Numbered from the stretch's first letter, positions 42,574-51,849 are shown. The stretch is 64,000 nt of DNA from Sphingomicrobium arenosum (GCF_026157085.1 NZ_JANPVN010000001.1:1240001-1304000), one strand, 5' to 3'. Numbers and translations are program-made. The notes: a model not told the origin generated them from the sequence alone.

Positions 42574-43221
42574 TCAAGTGTTTCCTCGGGCCGTCTCGAC
42601 CGCCCGCACCGCCGCCGCGATGGCGTCCTCGACGCCCATGGCGCTGGTGTCGAGGAGCACCGCGTCCTCGGCCTGCACCAAGGGCGCATTGTCGCGCCCC
42701 GCATCGCGTTCGTCTCGCGCACGAATGTCGGCGAGGACATCCTCGAGGCTGACCTTGATGCCCCGCCCCTCGATCTCCCTGAAGCGCCGCTCGGCGCGCA
42801 CCTCGGGGCTGGCCGTCACGAACAGCTTGGCATCGGCATCGGGGCAGATGACGGTGCCGATGTCGCGCCCGTCGAGGACCGCGCCGCCCTCCTGGTCTGC
42901 GAAATGTTTCTGCCGCTCGAGGAGTGCCTCGCGCACGCCGGGATAGGCCGACACGCGGCTCGCGATCTCGCCGATCACCTCGCTGCGCAATTCCTCGTCG
43001 CCGAGGTCGATCTGCTCGAGCCCCTCGACCGCGCGGCGCGCCTCGAAGGCATTGCCCGGATCGCCGCCGAAGCGGAATAGCGCGAGCGCTACTCCGCGAT
43101 AGAGCATCCCCGTGTCGAGATGCGGCAGGTCGTAGTGGCGCGCGAGCGCCCTGGCGATGGTCCCCTTGCCGCTCGCGGCAGGACCGTCGACCGCGATGAG
43201 GAGGCGCTGTGACTGTTCCAT
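42574..43221 (-). CDS. cmk: Cytidylate kinase
   Basis: 215 residues. The P-loop is AVDGPAASGKGTIARALA near residues 11-28. Family motifs HLDTGMLYRGVAL, LDGRDIGTVICPDAD, RRFREIEGRG and RDERDAGRDNAPL are present. It phosphorylates CMP/dCMP. It precedes rpsA as in many proteobacteria. Confidence 0.96.
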   Translation of the reverse strand: MEQSQRLLIAVDGPAASGKGTIARALARHYDLPHLDTGMLYRGVALALFRFGGDPGNAFEARRAVEGLEQIDLGDEELRSEVIGEIASRVSAYPGVREALLERQKHFADQEGGAVLDGRDIGTVICPDADAKLFVTASPEVRAERRFREIEGRGIKVSLEDVLADIRARDERDAGRDNAPLVQAEDAVLLDTSAMGVEDAIAAAVRAVETARGNT

Positions 43222-43329
43222 GGTGACAGGGCTTTGACAGCGCTTGTCCGCTATGGCAAGGCGCCGCCCGATGAACATTCGCGGCCGGCGGTATCGTGCC
43301 CGGAAGCGCACCACATAAGAGGAAGACAG

Positions 43330-43644
43330 ATGGTCAAACCCGAATGGGGCACCAAGCGGACCTGCCCGAAGTGCAGCACCCGCTTCTACGACCTTGGCAA
43401 TGACGAACCCGTGACCTGCATCGAATGCGGCGCCGAATGGATCCCCGAGCCCGTGCTCAAGTCCAAGCAGCCGCTGCCCTTCGACGACGACGACAAGAAG
43501 AAGAAGGACGACGATCTCGCGGGCGACGATCTCGACGATGTCGAGGACGATGACGGCGGCAGCGCCGATGACGATGTCGATCTCGACACCGGCGATGCGG
43601 GCGTGACCGTCACCAAGGATGACGACGACGCCGACGAAAATTAA
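43330..43644 (+). CDS. FYDLN-type acidic zinc-ribbon protein (TIGR02300 family)
   Basis: 104 residues from the ATG at 43330. A short zinc ribbon CPKC...CIEC (residues about 12-33) contains the FYDL motif (FYDLGNDEPVTC, where FYDLN is usual). The remainder is a highly acidic tail of Asp runs, broken by a KKKKDDD patch. It is a conserved alphaproteobacterial family of unknown role. Immediately downstream is tRNA-Ala. Confidence 0.85.
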   Translation: MVKPEWGTKRTCPKCSTRFYDLGNDEPVTCIECGAEWIPEPVLKSKQPLPFDDDDKKKKDDDLAGDDLDDVEDDDGGSADDDVDLDTGDAGVTVTKDDDDADEN

Positions 43645-43714
43645 GGCGAAGGCGTCGGGATGAAATTTTGGGCTTGCATCGCGGCTCAAACCTTTTAAAC
43701 GACGCCCACGCTCT

Positions 43715-43794
<80 letters not shown>

Positions 43795-43821
43795 CCCCCA
43801 ACCAACTGAAAAGGTTGGGGG
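43795..43821. terminator. Hairpin at the element's left end
   Basis: CCCCCAACC and GGTTGGGGG flank a nine-base loop directly after attL. It could end the tRNA transcript in place of the displaced host terminator, although it has no T-run. Confidence 0.45.
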
Positions 43822-43880
43822 ACATCTGAAAACAAGGCATTTTTCCCATGCGGGTGTTACATTTGTAAGGATGTAAGCCC

Positions 43881-45419
43881 ATGTGCCTGTACCTAGATCA
43901 ACGCGGCTCGACCTACTACTTCCGCCGCGTCATCCCCAAAGAACTTCAAAGCGTCATCGGCAAGCGAGAGTTCACTTTCTCGCTACGCACCAAGGATCGC
44001 GAAAAGGCCAAACGCCTTCGCACCTTCCATGCCATGGAAACCGACCGAAAATTGGACGAGGCGCGCAAGTCCCTCGAATGGTCCACCTGTAGTGTGCGGG
44101 CTGCCGAAAGTTCGGCGAGCCCCAGCGACGGCGACGCCGACTTCATTACCCAGCTTGCACAGGAACGGCTGCGGCGTGAGGAGGCCGCTCGCGAAGAAAG
44201 CTTCAAGCGCCGGGCTGCGCGAGAGAGCCATCGCGACGAACTCCGCTTGAAGCTCGAATGCCCGTCCGCTTTTCTGCCGCAACGTGAAGCGGCGATGAAA
44301 GACCTACTGCGTGAACAGGAAGAGCGGGCGAATGCGGCTGAAGCCAAACTGGCGGCATTACTCGCGCAGGCGGCAGCTGATCCGCGCCGCGTCACCTTGT
44401 CACCTGCCGAACCGTATCTAAAGACCGCGACCCTCGACGGCGAAATCCTCGACGGCTGGAAGGCCGAGCGAAAGCCCGCGCAAAAGACCATCGACGCCCA
44501 CAAGGCAGTTGTTCGCTGGTTTCACGAGCGCGTGGGCGCGAAGCCTGCGGCCAGCCTGACAATTGAAGACTTCCGCACGTTCAAGAACAAGCTGGTTGAA
44601 GAAGGCCAGTCCACCGAGAACATCAGGACGAAGCTGTCTCGATTGCAAACGCTCATGCAGTGGGCGTTCGACAATGGCATGGTCGCCGAGAACCATGCGG
44701 CGAAGGTGAAGCTCAAGGAGACTAAGGGTAAAACAAAAGCTCGCCTCCCCTTTGACCTGCCAGCCCTGAAGGCGATCTTCTCAAGTCCCGTTTTCAGTAG
44801 GGGTGAGCGCCCGAGCGTGCTGCGTGGGGAGGCGGCATACTGGCTACCCCTACTCGCGCTATACACCGGGGCACGGCTGGAAGAGTTGGGCCAGCTTCGA
44901 TTGATCGATGTGACAGAGCGCGAATACCCCGACGCACAAGGCCAGGAACGTTCGGCATGGTTCATACGGGTCACAAGCGATGAAGCCGACGACCTCAAGT
45001 TGAAAAACGCCAACAGCGAGCGGTACATTCCGGTACACCCGGAGCTTGAGCGGTTGGGCTTCATTGCGCACGTGAAGGAGGCGAAACACGGAAACGCCGA
45101 CCGTCTATTCCCGCAGCTAAAGCCGGACAAATATGGGCGGCTGACAGCAAAGTGGGGCGAACATTGGAGCAGGTATCGTCGCGAGATATGCGGTGTCACC
45201 GACCGAAGGATGGTCTTCCATTCCTTCCGCCACACCTTCAAGACCTACGCCAGACTGGCATCCATCGACGATAGTGTGCAGCGCCAGTTGATGGGGCACA
45301 GCGCGCGTGACGTAGCCGACGATTATGGCGAGGGCTGGGATCACCAGCTTGTGGAAGCGATGAAGACCTACGCGGTTCCGGGCCTGACTGGCTCGCTTCC
45401 AGACCCCGCTGACAGCTAG
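43881..45419 (+). CDS. Tyrosine-type integrase
   Basis: 512 residues. The N-terminal arm-binding region opens with LYLDQRGSTYYFRRVIPKEL, the DUF6538-like start of many tRNA-targeting integrases. The core-binding region is around residues 185-280 (KPAQKTIDAHKAVVRWFHER). The catalytic domain shows Arg in YTGARLEELGQL, H-x-x-R in VFHSFRHTFKTYAR, LMGHS and the Tyr nucleophile in DVADDYGEGW. It sits directly inside attL and reads away from the tRNA, typical of this insertion style. Confidence 0.95.
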   Translation: MCLYLDQRGSTYYFRRVIPKELQSVIGKREFTFSLRTKDREKAKRLRTFHAMETDRKLDEARKSLEWSTCSVRAAESSASPSDGDADFITQLAQERLRREEAAREESFKRRAARESHRDELRLKLECPSAFLPQREAAMKDLLREQEERANAAEAKLAALLAQAAADPRRVTLSPAEPYLKTATLDGEILDGWKAERKPAQKTIDAHKAVVRWFHERVGAKPAASLTIEDFRTFKNKLVEEGQSTENIRTKLSRLQTLMQWAFDNGMVAENHAAKVKLKETKGKTKARLPFDLPALKAIFSSPVFSRGERPSVLRGEAAYWLPLLALYTGARLEELGQLRLIDVTEREYPDAQGQERSAWFIRVTSDEADDLKLKNANSERYIPVHPELERLGFIAHVKEAKHGNADRLFPQLKPDKYGRLTAKWGEHWSRYRREICGVTDRRMVFHSFRHTFKTYARLASIDDSVQRQLMGHSARDVADDYGEGWDHQLVEAMKTYAVPGLTGSLPDPADS

Positions 45420-45661
45420 AGTTCTGCGGCCTTAAAAAGCTCGGAAGGCGTGCACTCCAGAGCGTCGGCGATGCGCACCACGTTCAATACGCTGACGTTG
45501 CGCTCGCCGCGTTCGATCTTGCCCATATGGCTACGATCTAGGCCCGCCGCATCGGCCAATGCCTCCTGCGAGAAACCAGCCTCCTTGCGCGCGGATCGCA
45601 CAGCCGTTCCCAGCCGCTCCAGCACGCAATCGGCGTCTAGTTTCTTCGATACCCTTGGCAC
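45416..45661 (-). CDS. XRE-family transcriptional regulator
   Basis: 81 residues. One helix-turn-helix domain: LGTAVRSARKEAGFSQEALA, then GLDRSHMGKIERGERNVSVL and ADALECTPSELF. It is the likely repressor of element functions. It overlaps the integrase 3' end by four bases and is transcribed towards it. Confidence 0.88.
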   Translation of the reverse strand: MPRVSKKLDADCVLERLGTAVRSARKEAGFSQEALADAAGLDRSHMGKIERGERNVSVLNVVRIADALECTPSELFKAAEL

Positions 45662-45723
45662 GCATTACAGCTTGCCCGGTGGTGGATTTTCGGCCACGGC
45701 ATTTACGACCCATTTGAGGTTCG

Positions 45724-46200
45724 GTGATGGAAGTTTTCGGGGGGGGCTGCATGTTTGGTTTCGGTAAGGAGAAACGCCAACGCCGTGAGGCTATACGTCT
45801 CATCGCAATCGCGCTCGATACGGAAGAAGACAAAGAAGCGACTTCCCGTCGCTATCTAGGACTTCCCCCCGTTCAGATGTCCTCCATCCCTACAGCCGCT
45901 CTCGCCTCGCAGTTGATGGCTGGCGTCGCGCCTTGGGAGAAGAAATATATTGGCGGGCGCTTGCTGCCCAATCCTTCCGCGACTGGCATGGCTATCGAAG
46001 CATTGTCCTACGGCATGGACGACTTGCGTGGCCGCCCTCAGGAACAGGAGCTCGTCCGGCGCGCCCTCGGCTTCACATTGGCTGTGGTTGCGAAAAAGCA
46101 GAGCCTCATGAACGACGCGGATTATGAGCTCTTCCAAATCCTCGGTCGGCGTTTCATGCAACACCCGCTCAATCAGAATGCGAGAGCCGTCGCCTCGTAA
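45724..46200 (+). CDS. Hypothetical element protein
   Basis: 158 residues if started at the first in-frame start; an internal ATG at 45751 (MFGFGKEKRQRREAIRLIAI) is also plausible. Mostly helical and soluble. Contains VAPWEKKYIGGRLLPNPSAT and a C-terminal helix-rich part (LVRRALGFTLAVVAKKQSLM). No family is recognised. Role in the element unknown. Confidence 0.5.
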   Translation: MMEVFGGGCMFGFGKEKRQRREAIRLIAIALDTEEDKEATSRRYLGLPPVQMSSIPTAALASQLMAGVAPWEKKYIGGRLLPNPSATGMAIEALSYGMDDLRGRPQEQELVRRALGFTLAVVAKKQSLMNDADYELFQILGRRFMQHPLNQNARAVAS

Positions 46201-46366
46201 CGAAATATGAGACAGATGGCGCACGTGTTTGGAGCACGCACGGTTCGGGTCGGATCGGTTCGGATGCGTCTGTTCTCATGACGGTATCAAATCAAACCTG
46301 CCGACCGGACACGTTGAAATCGGCTTACGGGTCTTAGTTATGGTACATGGGAGCGCCCCCCATCAC

Positions 46367-47710
46367 TTATTTTGGTGGCGTCCTTTTTATCTCCGGCGCT
46401 CCTCCGAACATGTCCTTAAAGGATGCCTGCATAGCGTTAAAAAGGGCCTGTTCGTGAGAGGTCCCCACAATGAAACTATCGTGTACGGGCAAGGCCACAA
46501 TCCCCTGCGCATCCAGTCTCTTTAAAACATCTAGGGCAAGTTCGCTGTCGGCACGTTGCAAGACAAGCCCCAGCCCCTTCCCAAAGTGCTTAACCAGCGG
46601 TGACAGGTAAGCGATGTAATCCGCCAAGAAGGTTGCGAAAGCGACCCCCTCAGGAGGGTGGTTCTTTTGGGCACGCTTGATCTCTGACCCACCTTGTTTA
46701 ACTGATCGGTTCAATAGGCGTTGCAGCGTCTCTTTGCATAGCTCGCGGCTGTATGGAGGCAAAAAGTAGGGGTCGCCCTCGAACGGCTGTTCAATCACGT
46801 TGAATAGGATGGACGGGTGGAGGGCACTGAAATCCAGTTCGACGACTGGTTCGCCATCGATGGTGAGGTTTGGACGCTCCTCTTTATCAAGGCACATCCA
46901 CCAGCCGCCATAAAGGCGACCCCCTCGGTTCCACTCTCCATTAAACACGCGGTAAAGTGATTTGGCGCTGTCATCGCCGAGGACAGCCCCCTTCCATTCC
47001 ACTTCGCTTGGTTTGCGCGCTATCCGCGCAAGGCGCTTTGCCCTCAACCGATCCCAGCTATCTTCGGGCAGAGAAATCTTGCAGGCGTCGAGCTTTGCGT
47101 TGAGCCGATGCAAAACCTCGCGGCTTTCCTTGACTTCTTTCGGCTCTGGCCCAGCGTCGGCTTTCGATGCCTTAAGGCGAATGGTCCTATCGGCAAGGCG
47201 ATAGATATGGCGGTGCTTCACCCCGAGCTCGGTCAGCTTCTCCCTGAATGTGGGCATCGCTCGCATGCGGGATGTGCGGCTGAAACCGAACATTTCGAAA
47301 TCAATAGGGTGGTCGCGGAAAAACCCCTCTTGGTAGTCAATCAGTGCCACCGCCAAGAGCTTGTCTCGCGCCAACACCATAGCTGGATAGCTCAGTGGCG
47401 ACTGGCTGTAGGCGTTACGGTTGAATGGTACCGCCGCATATCGGCTGTCATCAACTCGGTTGAGTGCCGCTGCTGCGAGATTCGCGAGAAGCGCAGAGAC
47501 GGTATCTGAGCGGCTAGCTGCCGCCCGCCTATTGAGCTTGCGTTGTCGTTGCTCGCCTTCTTCGACCAGTCCCAAGGCCCACTCAAGCAACGCCTCTCCT
47601 GCCCCCCCTCTCAAGCGGCGAGCGGGATCTAGCGGGAAAGAGTTTTCGAGCTCGAGACGGCGTGTATCGTTTCTAAGGTTGCCGTCATCGTCGGAGGTTG
47701 TTTCAACCAT
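46367..47710 (-). CDS. Polymerase-palm-like protein of unknown type
   Basis: 447 residues. The C-terminal half holds an arrangement typical of right-hand polymerase palms: SLYRVFNGEWNRGGRLYGGW, then VVELDFSALHPSILFNVI (like motif A, carboxylate in ELDF) and, 120 residues on, GIVALPVHDSFIVGTS (like motif C of family-A DNA polymerases and single-subunit RNA polymerases, with the HD pair). The N-terminal half is helical and shows no exonuclease motifs. It could replicate or prime the element, but this is inference. GC is intermediate. Confidence 0.55.
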   Translation of the reverse strand: MVETTSDDDGNLRNDTRRLELENSFPLDPARRLRGGAGEALLEWALGLVEEGEQRQRKLNRRAAASRSDTVSALLANLAAAALNRVDDSRYAAVPFNRNAYSQSPLSYPAMVLARDKLLAVALIDYQEGFFRDHPIDFEMFGFSRTSRMRAMPTFREKLTELGVKHRHIYRLADRTIRLKASKADAGPEPKEVKESREVLHRLNAKLDACKISLPEDSWDRLRAKRLARIARKPSEVEWKGAVLGDDSAKSLYRVFNGEWNRGGRLYGGWWMCLDKEERPNLTIDGEPVVELDFSALHPSILFNVIEQPFEGDPYFLPPYSRELCKETLQRLLNRSVKQGGSEIKRAQKNHPPEGVAFATFLADYIAYLSPLVKHFGKGLGLVLQRADSELALDVLKRLDAQGIVALPVHDSFIVGTSHEQALFNAMQASFKDMFGGAPEIKRTPPK

Positions 47711-47846
47711 GGGGCGCGCGTCGCATTTTCATTCTGAGGTCGTCGAGTGGGGGCGCTTCATCTCGATTGCGATGCAATGATGCAATCGATAAATCTCTAG
47801 TACGGCGTGTCGAAGCTGACGGCGGGCGGCTCATTGGGTCGCCCGC

Positions 47847-48416
47847 TTAGTACCATGGGCGCTTACCCCCGGCATACCAGCGCGCCAGACCTTCTCGTAC
47901 GAGAGTGGCACCGACATCCTCGCCATCGACAAGCACGATGCGCAGGCTGCGTCCATATCGATCCTGATCCCTATCGATCGACCGTAGGCTTACAGCGCCG
48001 CCATTGACGAGTTGATGTAAGCGCCGAGTAGCTCGGTCGCCCAACTCTTTCTCACGGGAGCAGCGCGGCGAATGGGTTTCTGGTGCATCGATGTTTGCAA
48101 GGCGAATGTTTTCCCCTCGCATCCAAATGGTGTCACCATCGACCACACAGTTTCGACCGCCGCCCGTGTGACAGAGGCCAAAGGCTAGTCGCTGGTCGTG
48201 CGACCGCGCAGGAGGCGTTTCAATCTGCGATAGTCCCGCACCTGTCTCGAACCAGCCTAAACCGTACGCGCTACCAACTAGCGCCGCGCCAAGCCAAAGG
48301 GGTACGTAGCGCATCCAACCGCTTCCTTTCTTGCGTGAAGAGATGGAACGACCACGCTCCCTTCGGCTCTTTCCAAACTGGACCCGCACGACATTTCCGG
48401 TCCGCTTTCGCGACAT
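47847..48416 (-). CDS. Membrane-anchored thermonuclease (SNase-like)
   Basis: 189 residues from the ATG at 48416, one base after the resolvase stop. A basic N-terminus (RKRTGNVVRVQFGKSRRERG) and one membrane segment (YVPLWLGAALVGSAYGLGWF) precede an SNase domain: CVVDGDTIWMRGENIRLANI, DAPETHSPRC and RDQDRYGRSLRIVLVDGED. The catalytic Arg, Glu and Arg of micrococcal-type nuclease are present. Probably faces the periplasm, where it could cut incoming DNA. Cotranscribed with the resolvase. Confidence 0.85.
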   Translation of the reverse strand: MSRKRTGNVVRVQFGKSRRERGRSISSRKKGSGWMRYVPLWLGAALVGSAYGLGWFETGAGLSQIETPPARSHDQRLAFGLCHTGGGRNCVVDGDTIWMRGENIRLANIDAPETHSPRCSREKELGDRATRRLHQLVNGGAVSLRSIDRDQDRYGRSLRIVLVDGEDVGATLVREGLARWYAGGKRPWY

Positions 48417-48417
48417 C

Positions 48418-49008
48418 CTAAACAGCCCTCTCAACCCGCCGCTTTTCGACCCGCTGGATCGCAGAACGTGATACGCCGTATTCCTTCGCCAGAGCGCCCA
48501 ATGAAGCGCCATCCAGACGTTTCTGGATGATTTCCTGCTGCGCCTTCTCGGTCAGCGCTGGCGGCCTTCCTAGGCGCTTTCCAGCAGCCTTTGCGCGATC
48601 AAGTCCAGCCTGCGTTCGTTCGATGAGCAGGTCGCGCTCAAACTCCGCCACCGCATTGATGACGCCCATCGTCATTTTTCCGGCTGCGCTAGACAGGTCC
48701 ATCCCCCCAAGCGCGAGGCAATGCACGCGCACCCCCTCCCCTGCTAGCGCCTCAACCGTGGCTCTCACATCCATGGCGTTTCGGCCTAGGCGATCCAGCT
48801 TCGTGACTACGAGAATGTCGCCGGCCTCCAGCTTGTCGGTAAGCTTTGCAAACCCCGGACGCTCTGCTGCGGCTACGGAGCCGGACACGGTTTCGGATAT
48901 AACCCGCCGCCCCTCGACGTTGAAACCAGCGCCCGCGATCTCTCGCATTTGATTTTCGGTTGTCTGGTCCTGTGTACTGACCCGGCAATAAGCAAATGTT
49001 CGCCCCAC
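48418..49008 (-). CDS. Serine recombinase (resolvase/invertase family)
   Basis: 196 residues. Catalytic Ser in FAYCRVSTQDQ at residue about 11, then DILVVTKLDRLGRNAMDV and GVINAVAEFERDLLIERT. A C-terminal helix-turn-helix (GASLGALAKEYGVSRSAIQR) binds DNA. About 196 residues is normal for Tn3-type resolvases and DNA invertases. The repeats at 49020-49083 upstream look like its binding sites. Confidence 0.9.
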   Translation of the reverse strand: MGRTFAYCRVSTQDQTTENQMREIAGAGFNVEGRRVISETVSGSVAAAERPGFAKLTDKLEAGDILVVTKLDRLGRNAMDVRATVEALAGEGVRVHCLALGGMDLSSAAGKMTMGVINAVAEFERDLLIERTQAGLDRAKAAGKRLGRPPALTEKAQQEIIQKRLDGASLGALAKEYGVSRSAIQRVEKRRVERAV

Positions 49009-49345
49009 TACGGCCTCCTGTATCGAAAGGGTGGCTCGTATCTATTTCTGTATCGGAACTCCTGTCAACCTATATTTCGATACGCCCTTCGTCGGTGTAT
49101 CTTAAACGGTCGTTTTCGTTACCAACGAGGGCAGCCGGGTAGGGGTATGGGGGAAAATGTAAGCGCATCTTGTCTGAGGTCCCGCTTCAGATGAGGATGA
49201 AAAAATCTAGCCGTGGAGTGCGGGAGTTATGGCAGTTCTGGCGCGACCCTCTTGCAGCCCTCCGGATTGAAGGGAATAAGGTGGCGAGCATTTCCAAGTA
49301 TTGGGCCCGCAAAATACGCGGTAAGCCGAAGGGGCGTAACTTTCC
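49009..49345. other. Divergent intergenic region with resolvase-site repeats
   Basis: 337 bases between the resolvase and methyltransferase starts. It holds the repeat array at 49020-49083 and probably both promoters. An open frame from 49191 has no supportable product and overlaps the methyltransferase, so I leave it out. Confidence 0.45.
49020..49083. promoter_or_regulatory. Candidate res/operator site of the serine recombinase
   Basis: A perfect 9-bp inverted pair, GTATCGAAA at 49020 and TTTCGATAC at 49075, encloses further GTATC half-sites at 49038 and 49050. This is just upstream of the recombinase gene, the usual place for a resolution site. Confidence 0.55.
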
Positions 49346-50365
49346 ATGCCAAGCAACAACTCAAACAAGAGCCTCACCGATGCCAAGAAGGCTAAGGAGG
49401 ATGAGTTTTACACGCAGCTTTCGGACATTGAGAAAGAGCTCAAACACTACCGGCACCATTTCAAAGGCAAAGTCGTCTACTGCAACTGCGACGACCCCCG
49501 CGTCTCTAACTTCTTTCACTATTTCTCTTACAACTTTGAAAAGTTGGGTCTCAAGAAGCTCATCACCACTTGCTATCGTAGCCGCGACTTAAACCTTTTC
49601 AGCGAAAACGATTCAGATTCAGCGGTCATGCTCGAATACTCCGGCGACCTTGATGGCAACATGCTGCCGGACATCGAAGAAATCGGCGTGAGCGCTCTTA
49701 CAGGCGATGGTGACTTCCGAAGCCCCGAGGCAATCGCACTTTTGGAAGAAGCCGACATTGTCGTCACCAATCCGCCCTTCTCGCTGTTCCGGGAGTTTGT
49801 CGCACAACTCATAGAGTACGAGAAGGACTTCATCATCCTTGGCAATCAGAACCAGGTAGCCACGAACGAGATTGCTAGCCTCATTACGGAAGGCAAGCTG
49901 TGGCAGGGGAACTATAGCGGCGACATGTCCTTCAAGGTGCCTGACTATTACGAACCCAGAGAAACAAGGTTTTGGATCGACGAAGACGGGCAGAAATGGC
50001 GCAGCCTTGGGACGGGTTGCTGGTACACCAATCTCGACTTTGCAAAGCGCCATGAAGAACTCATCTTGTTCCGAGAGTATGACCCCGAAGCATATCCGTC
50101 ATACGTGAACTTCGATGCTATCGAGGTCGGGCGGTATAGGGACATTCCCCGAGATTACGCGGGACTTATGGGCCTGCCTATAACTGCATTGTCCAAGCTG
50201 TCTCCCGATCAGTTTGAAATCGTTGGTTTCAGCGGAACACTGGCTAAGCCGATGTCGGACGTGGTGCCGGGAGCTAAGGGGTCAGGACGCTTCTACATCG
50301 ATCGCGGCAACGGCGAGTTTAAGCGCATGTATGACCGCGTGGTAATTAGGAACAAGAAGCTATGA
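49346..50365 (+). CDS. EcoRI-type adenine-specific DNA methyltransferase
   Basis: 339 residues. The EcoRI-methylase-family opening KAKEDEFYTQLSDIEKELK is followed by GKVVYCNCDDPRVSNFFHYF and the catalytic NPPF motif in DIVVTNPPFSLFREF. It methylates adenine in a specific site. The stop overlaps the nuclease start (ATGA), so they form a coupled restriction-modification-like pair. Lower GC than the chromosome. Confidence 0.9.
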   Translation: MPSNNSNKSLTDAKKAKEDEFYTQLSDIEKELKHYRHHFKGKVVYCNCDDPRVSNFFHYFSYNFEKLGLKKLITTCYRSRDLNLFSENDSDSAVMLEYSGDLDGNMLPDIEEIGVSALTGDGDFRSPEAIALLEEADIVVTNPPFSLFREFVAQLIEYEKDFIILGNQNQVATNEIASLITEGKLWQGNYSGDMSFKVPDYYEPRETRFWIDEDGQKWRSLGTGCWYTNLDFAKRHEELILFREYDPEAYPSYVNFDAIEVGRYRDIPRDYAGLMGLPITALSKLSPDQFEIVGFSGTLAKPMSDVVPGAKGSGRFYIDRGNGEFKRMYDRVVIRNKKL

Positions 50366-51465
50366 AGATCGAGCTCAAAGAGATCACCGTCCGGGAGTTG
50401 GCGGAGGGCTACCGGGACAACCAAGAGCTTGGCGTCGTGGCATTCGGCGGCAAGCTTGACGTTCGCCCGCCATATCAGCGCGAGTTCGTATACAAGGACG
50501 CCCAGCGCGATGCCGTCATAGATACGCTGTCTCAAGGCTACCCTCTCAACGTGATGTATTGGTCAGTTCGCGACGACGATAAGGGCTACGAGATTATCGA
50601 TGGGCAGCAGAGAACCATTTCTATCTGCCAGTTCATCGAGGGCGATTTCGCGGTACAGATAGGTGGCACTGAGCAACTCCGCTATTTCCATAATCTGCAA
50701 GAGGACGAGAAGCAGCAGATCCTAGACTATTCCCTCATGGTTTATCTCTGCTCGGGCACGCACAGCGAAAAACTCGAATGGTTTAAGACCATCAACATTT
50801 CAGGGGAGGAGCTCACGGCTCAGGAGCTTAGGAACGCTGTGTATTCTGGCCCTTGGGTCTCATCCGCCAAACCATACTTTAGTAAGTCGCTCTGCCCCGC
50901 TCATTCGATGGGGGGAGACTACCTGTCAGGCTCAGCAATCCGCCAAGACTACCTCGAAACCACGCTCAAATGGATGACAGAGGGCAAGATCGACGAGTAC
51001 ATGGGCAAGCACCAGCACGACCCCAATGCTAACGCGCTGAGACTTTATTTTGAGTCCGTGATTTCATGGGTTAAAGCCACCTTCCCGCACTACCGATCGG
51101 TGATGAAAGGGGTGCCTTGGGGCTTTCTGTTTAACGAGTTCAAGGATGCCGCGCTGGATTCGGACGGGCTAGAAGCCCACGTTAGCAAACTGATGGCCGA
51201 TGACGATGTTCAAAATAAGAAGGGCATCTATAGCTATGTCTTGGACGGAAAAGAGAAACACTTGAACCTTAGGGCGTTCACCCCCGCCATGCGCCGCGCA
51301 GCGTATGAACGGCAGAAGGGTGTATGTGTCGAGTGCGGGAAGAAGTTCGAGTTTGAGCAAATGGAAGCAGACCACATCGATCCATGGCACTCTGGAGGTC
51401 GGACCGTCCCTGAAAACTGCCAAATGCTTTGCCAAGAGGATAACAGGAGAAAAGGCGGGAGATAG
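50362..51465 (+). CDS. DUF262-HNH nuclease, partner of the methyltransferase
   Basis: 367 residues. N-terminal DUF262 domain with the DGQQR motif (EIIDGQQRTISICQFIEG) that binds nucleotide in GmrSD-type proteins. The C-terminal HNH nuclease shows CVECGKKFEFEQMEADHIDPW, then ENCQMLCQEDNRRKGG with the Cys pair, His-Asp and Asn. Translationally coupled to the methyltransferase (ATGA), which suggests a self-protecting restriction system whose nuclease is not an EcoRI homologue. Confidence 0.85.
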   Translation: MKIELKEITVRELAEGYRDNQELGVVAFGGKLDVRPPYQREFVYKDAQRDAVIDTLSQGYPLNVMYWSVRDDDKGYEIIDGQQRTISICQFIEGDFAVQIGGTEQLRYFHNLQEDEKQQILDYSLMVYLCSGTHSEKLEWFKTINISGEELTAQELRNAVYSGPWVSSAKPYFSKSLCPAHSMGGDYLSGSAIRQDYLETTLKWMTEGKIDEYMGKHQHDPNANALRLYFESVISWVKATFPHYRSVMKGVPWGFLFNEFKDAALDSDGLEAHVSKLMADDDVQNKKGIYSYVLDGKEKHLNLRAFTPAMRRAAYERQKGVCVECGKKFEFEQMEADHIDPWHSGGRTVPENCQMLCQEDNRRKGGR

Positions 51466-51572
51466 CACCCCGAGCCCCGAAGACGGCCCGGCCACAAGAT
51501 TTTGTGTGGATAACTCACTGACCGGGCTTTGCGCCAAATCAACTAATCGCTACATTTACCTCGCAACCTATC

Positions 51573-51691
51573 CCCTTATGCTCGCTTGGCCCATGATGGG
51601 TGCAGGTCAGAGCGGCGGGGGTGATCGCGAGGCACTGCGCTTCGCGTGGCAAGTCGAGGCTTCGGCAACTCTCGTTGCTGGGCCACGGCCT
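51573..51691 (+). repeat. 119-bp direct repeat, copy 1
   Basis: Identical to 51923-52041 except for one base (G at 51595, C at 51945). Period 350 bases. It contains a short reading frame MLAWPMMGAGQSGGG that continues to 51853. Confidence 0.95.
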
Positions 51692-51849
51692 GCGGGAGGC
51701 CCGCACTCCCCGGCTGAGATGTGCGAGCGTGGTGTTCCGCTAGAGGCGGCCTGCCAGACACGCTCCGAACATTATTCTCGGTCGAGGGCGAAGGCCGCGC
51801 AAGGGCTTGACGCGCCTAAAAAGCTGCTAAGCTTAGAGGGAGGATTGCC

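Noticed and set aside
49191..49592. A plus-strand frame starting before the methyltransferase
   Set aside because: It overlaps the methyltransferase in another frame and its product after 49346 is a shadow of that gene.
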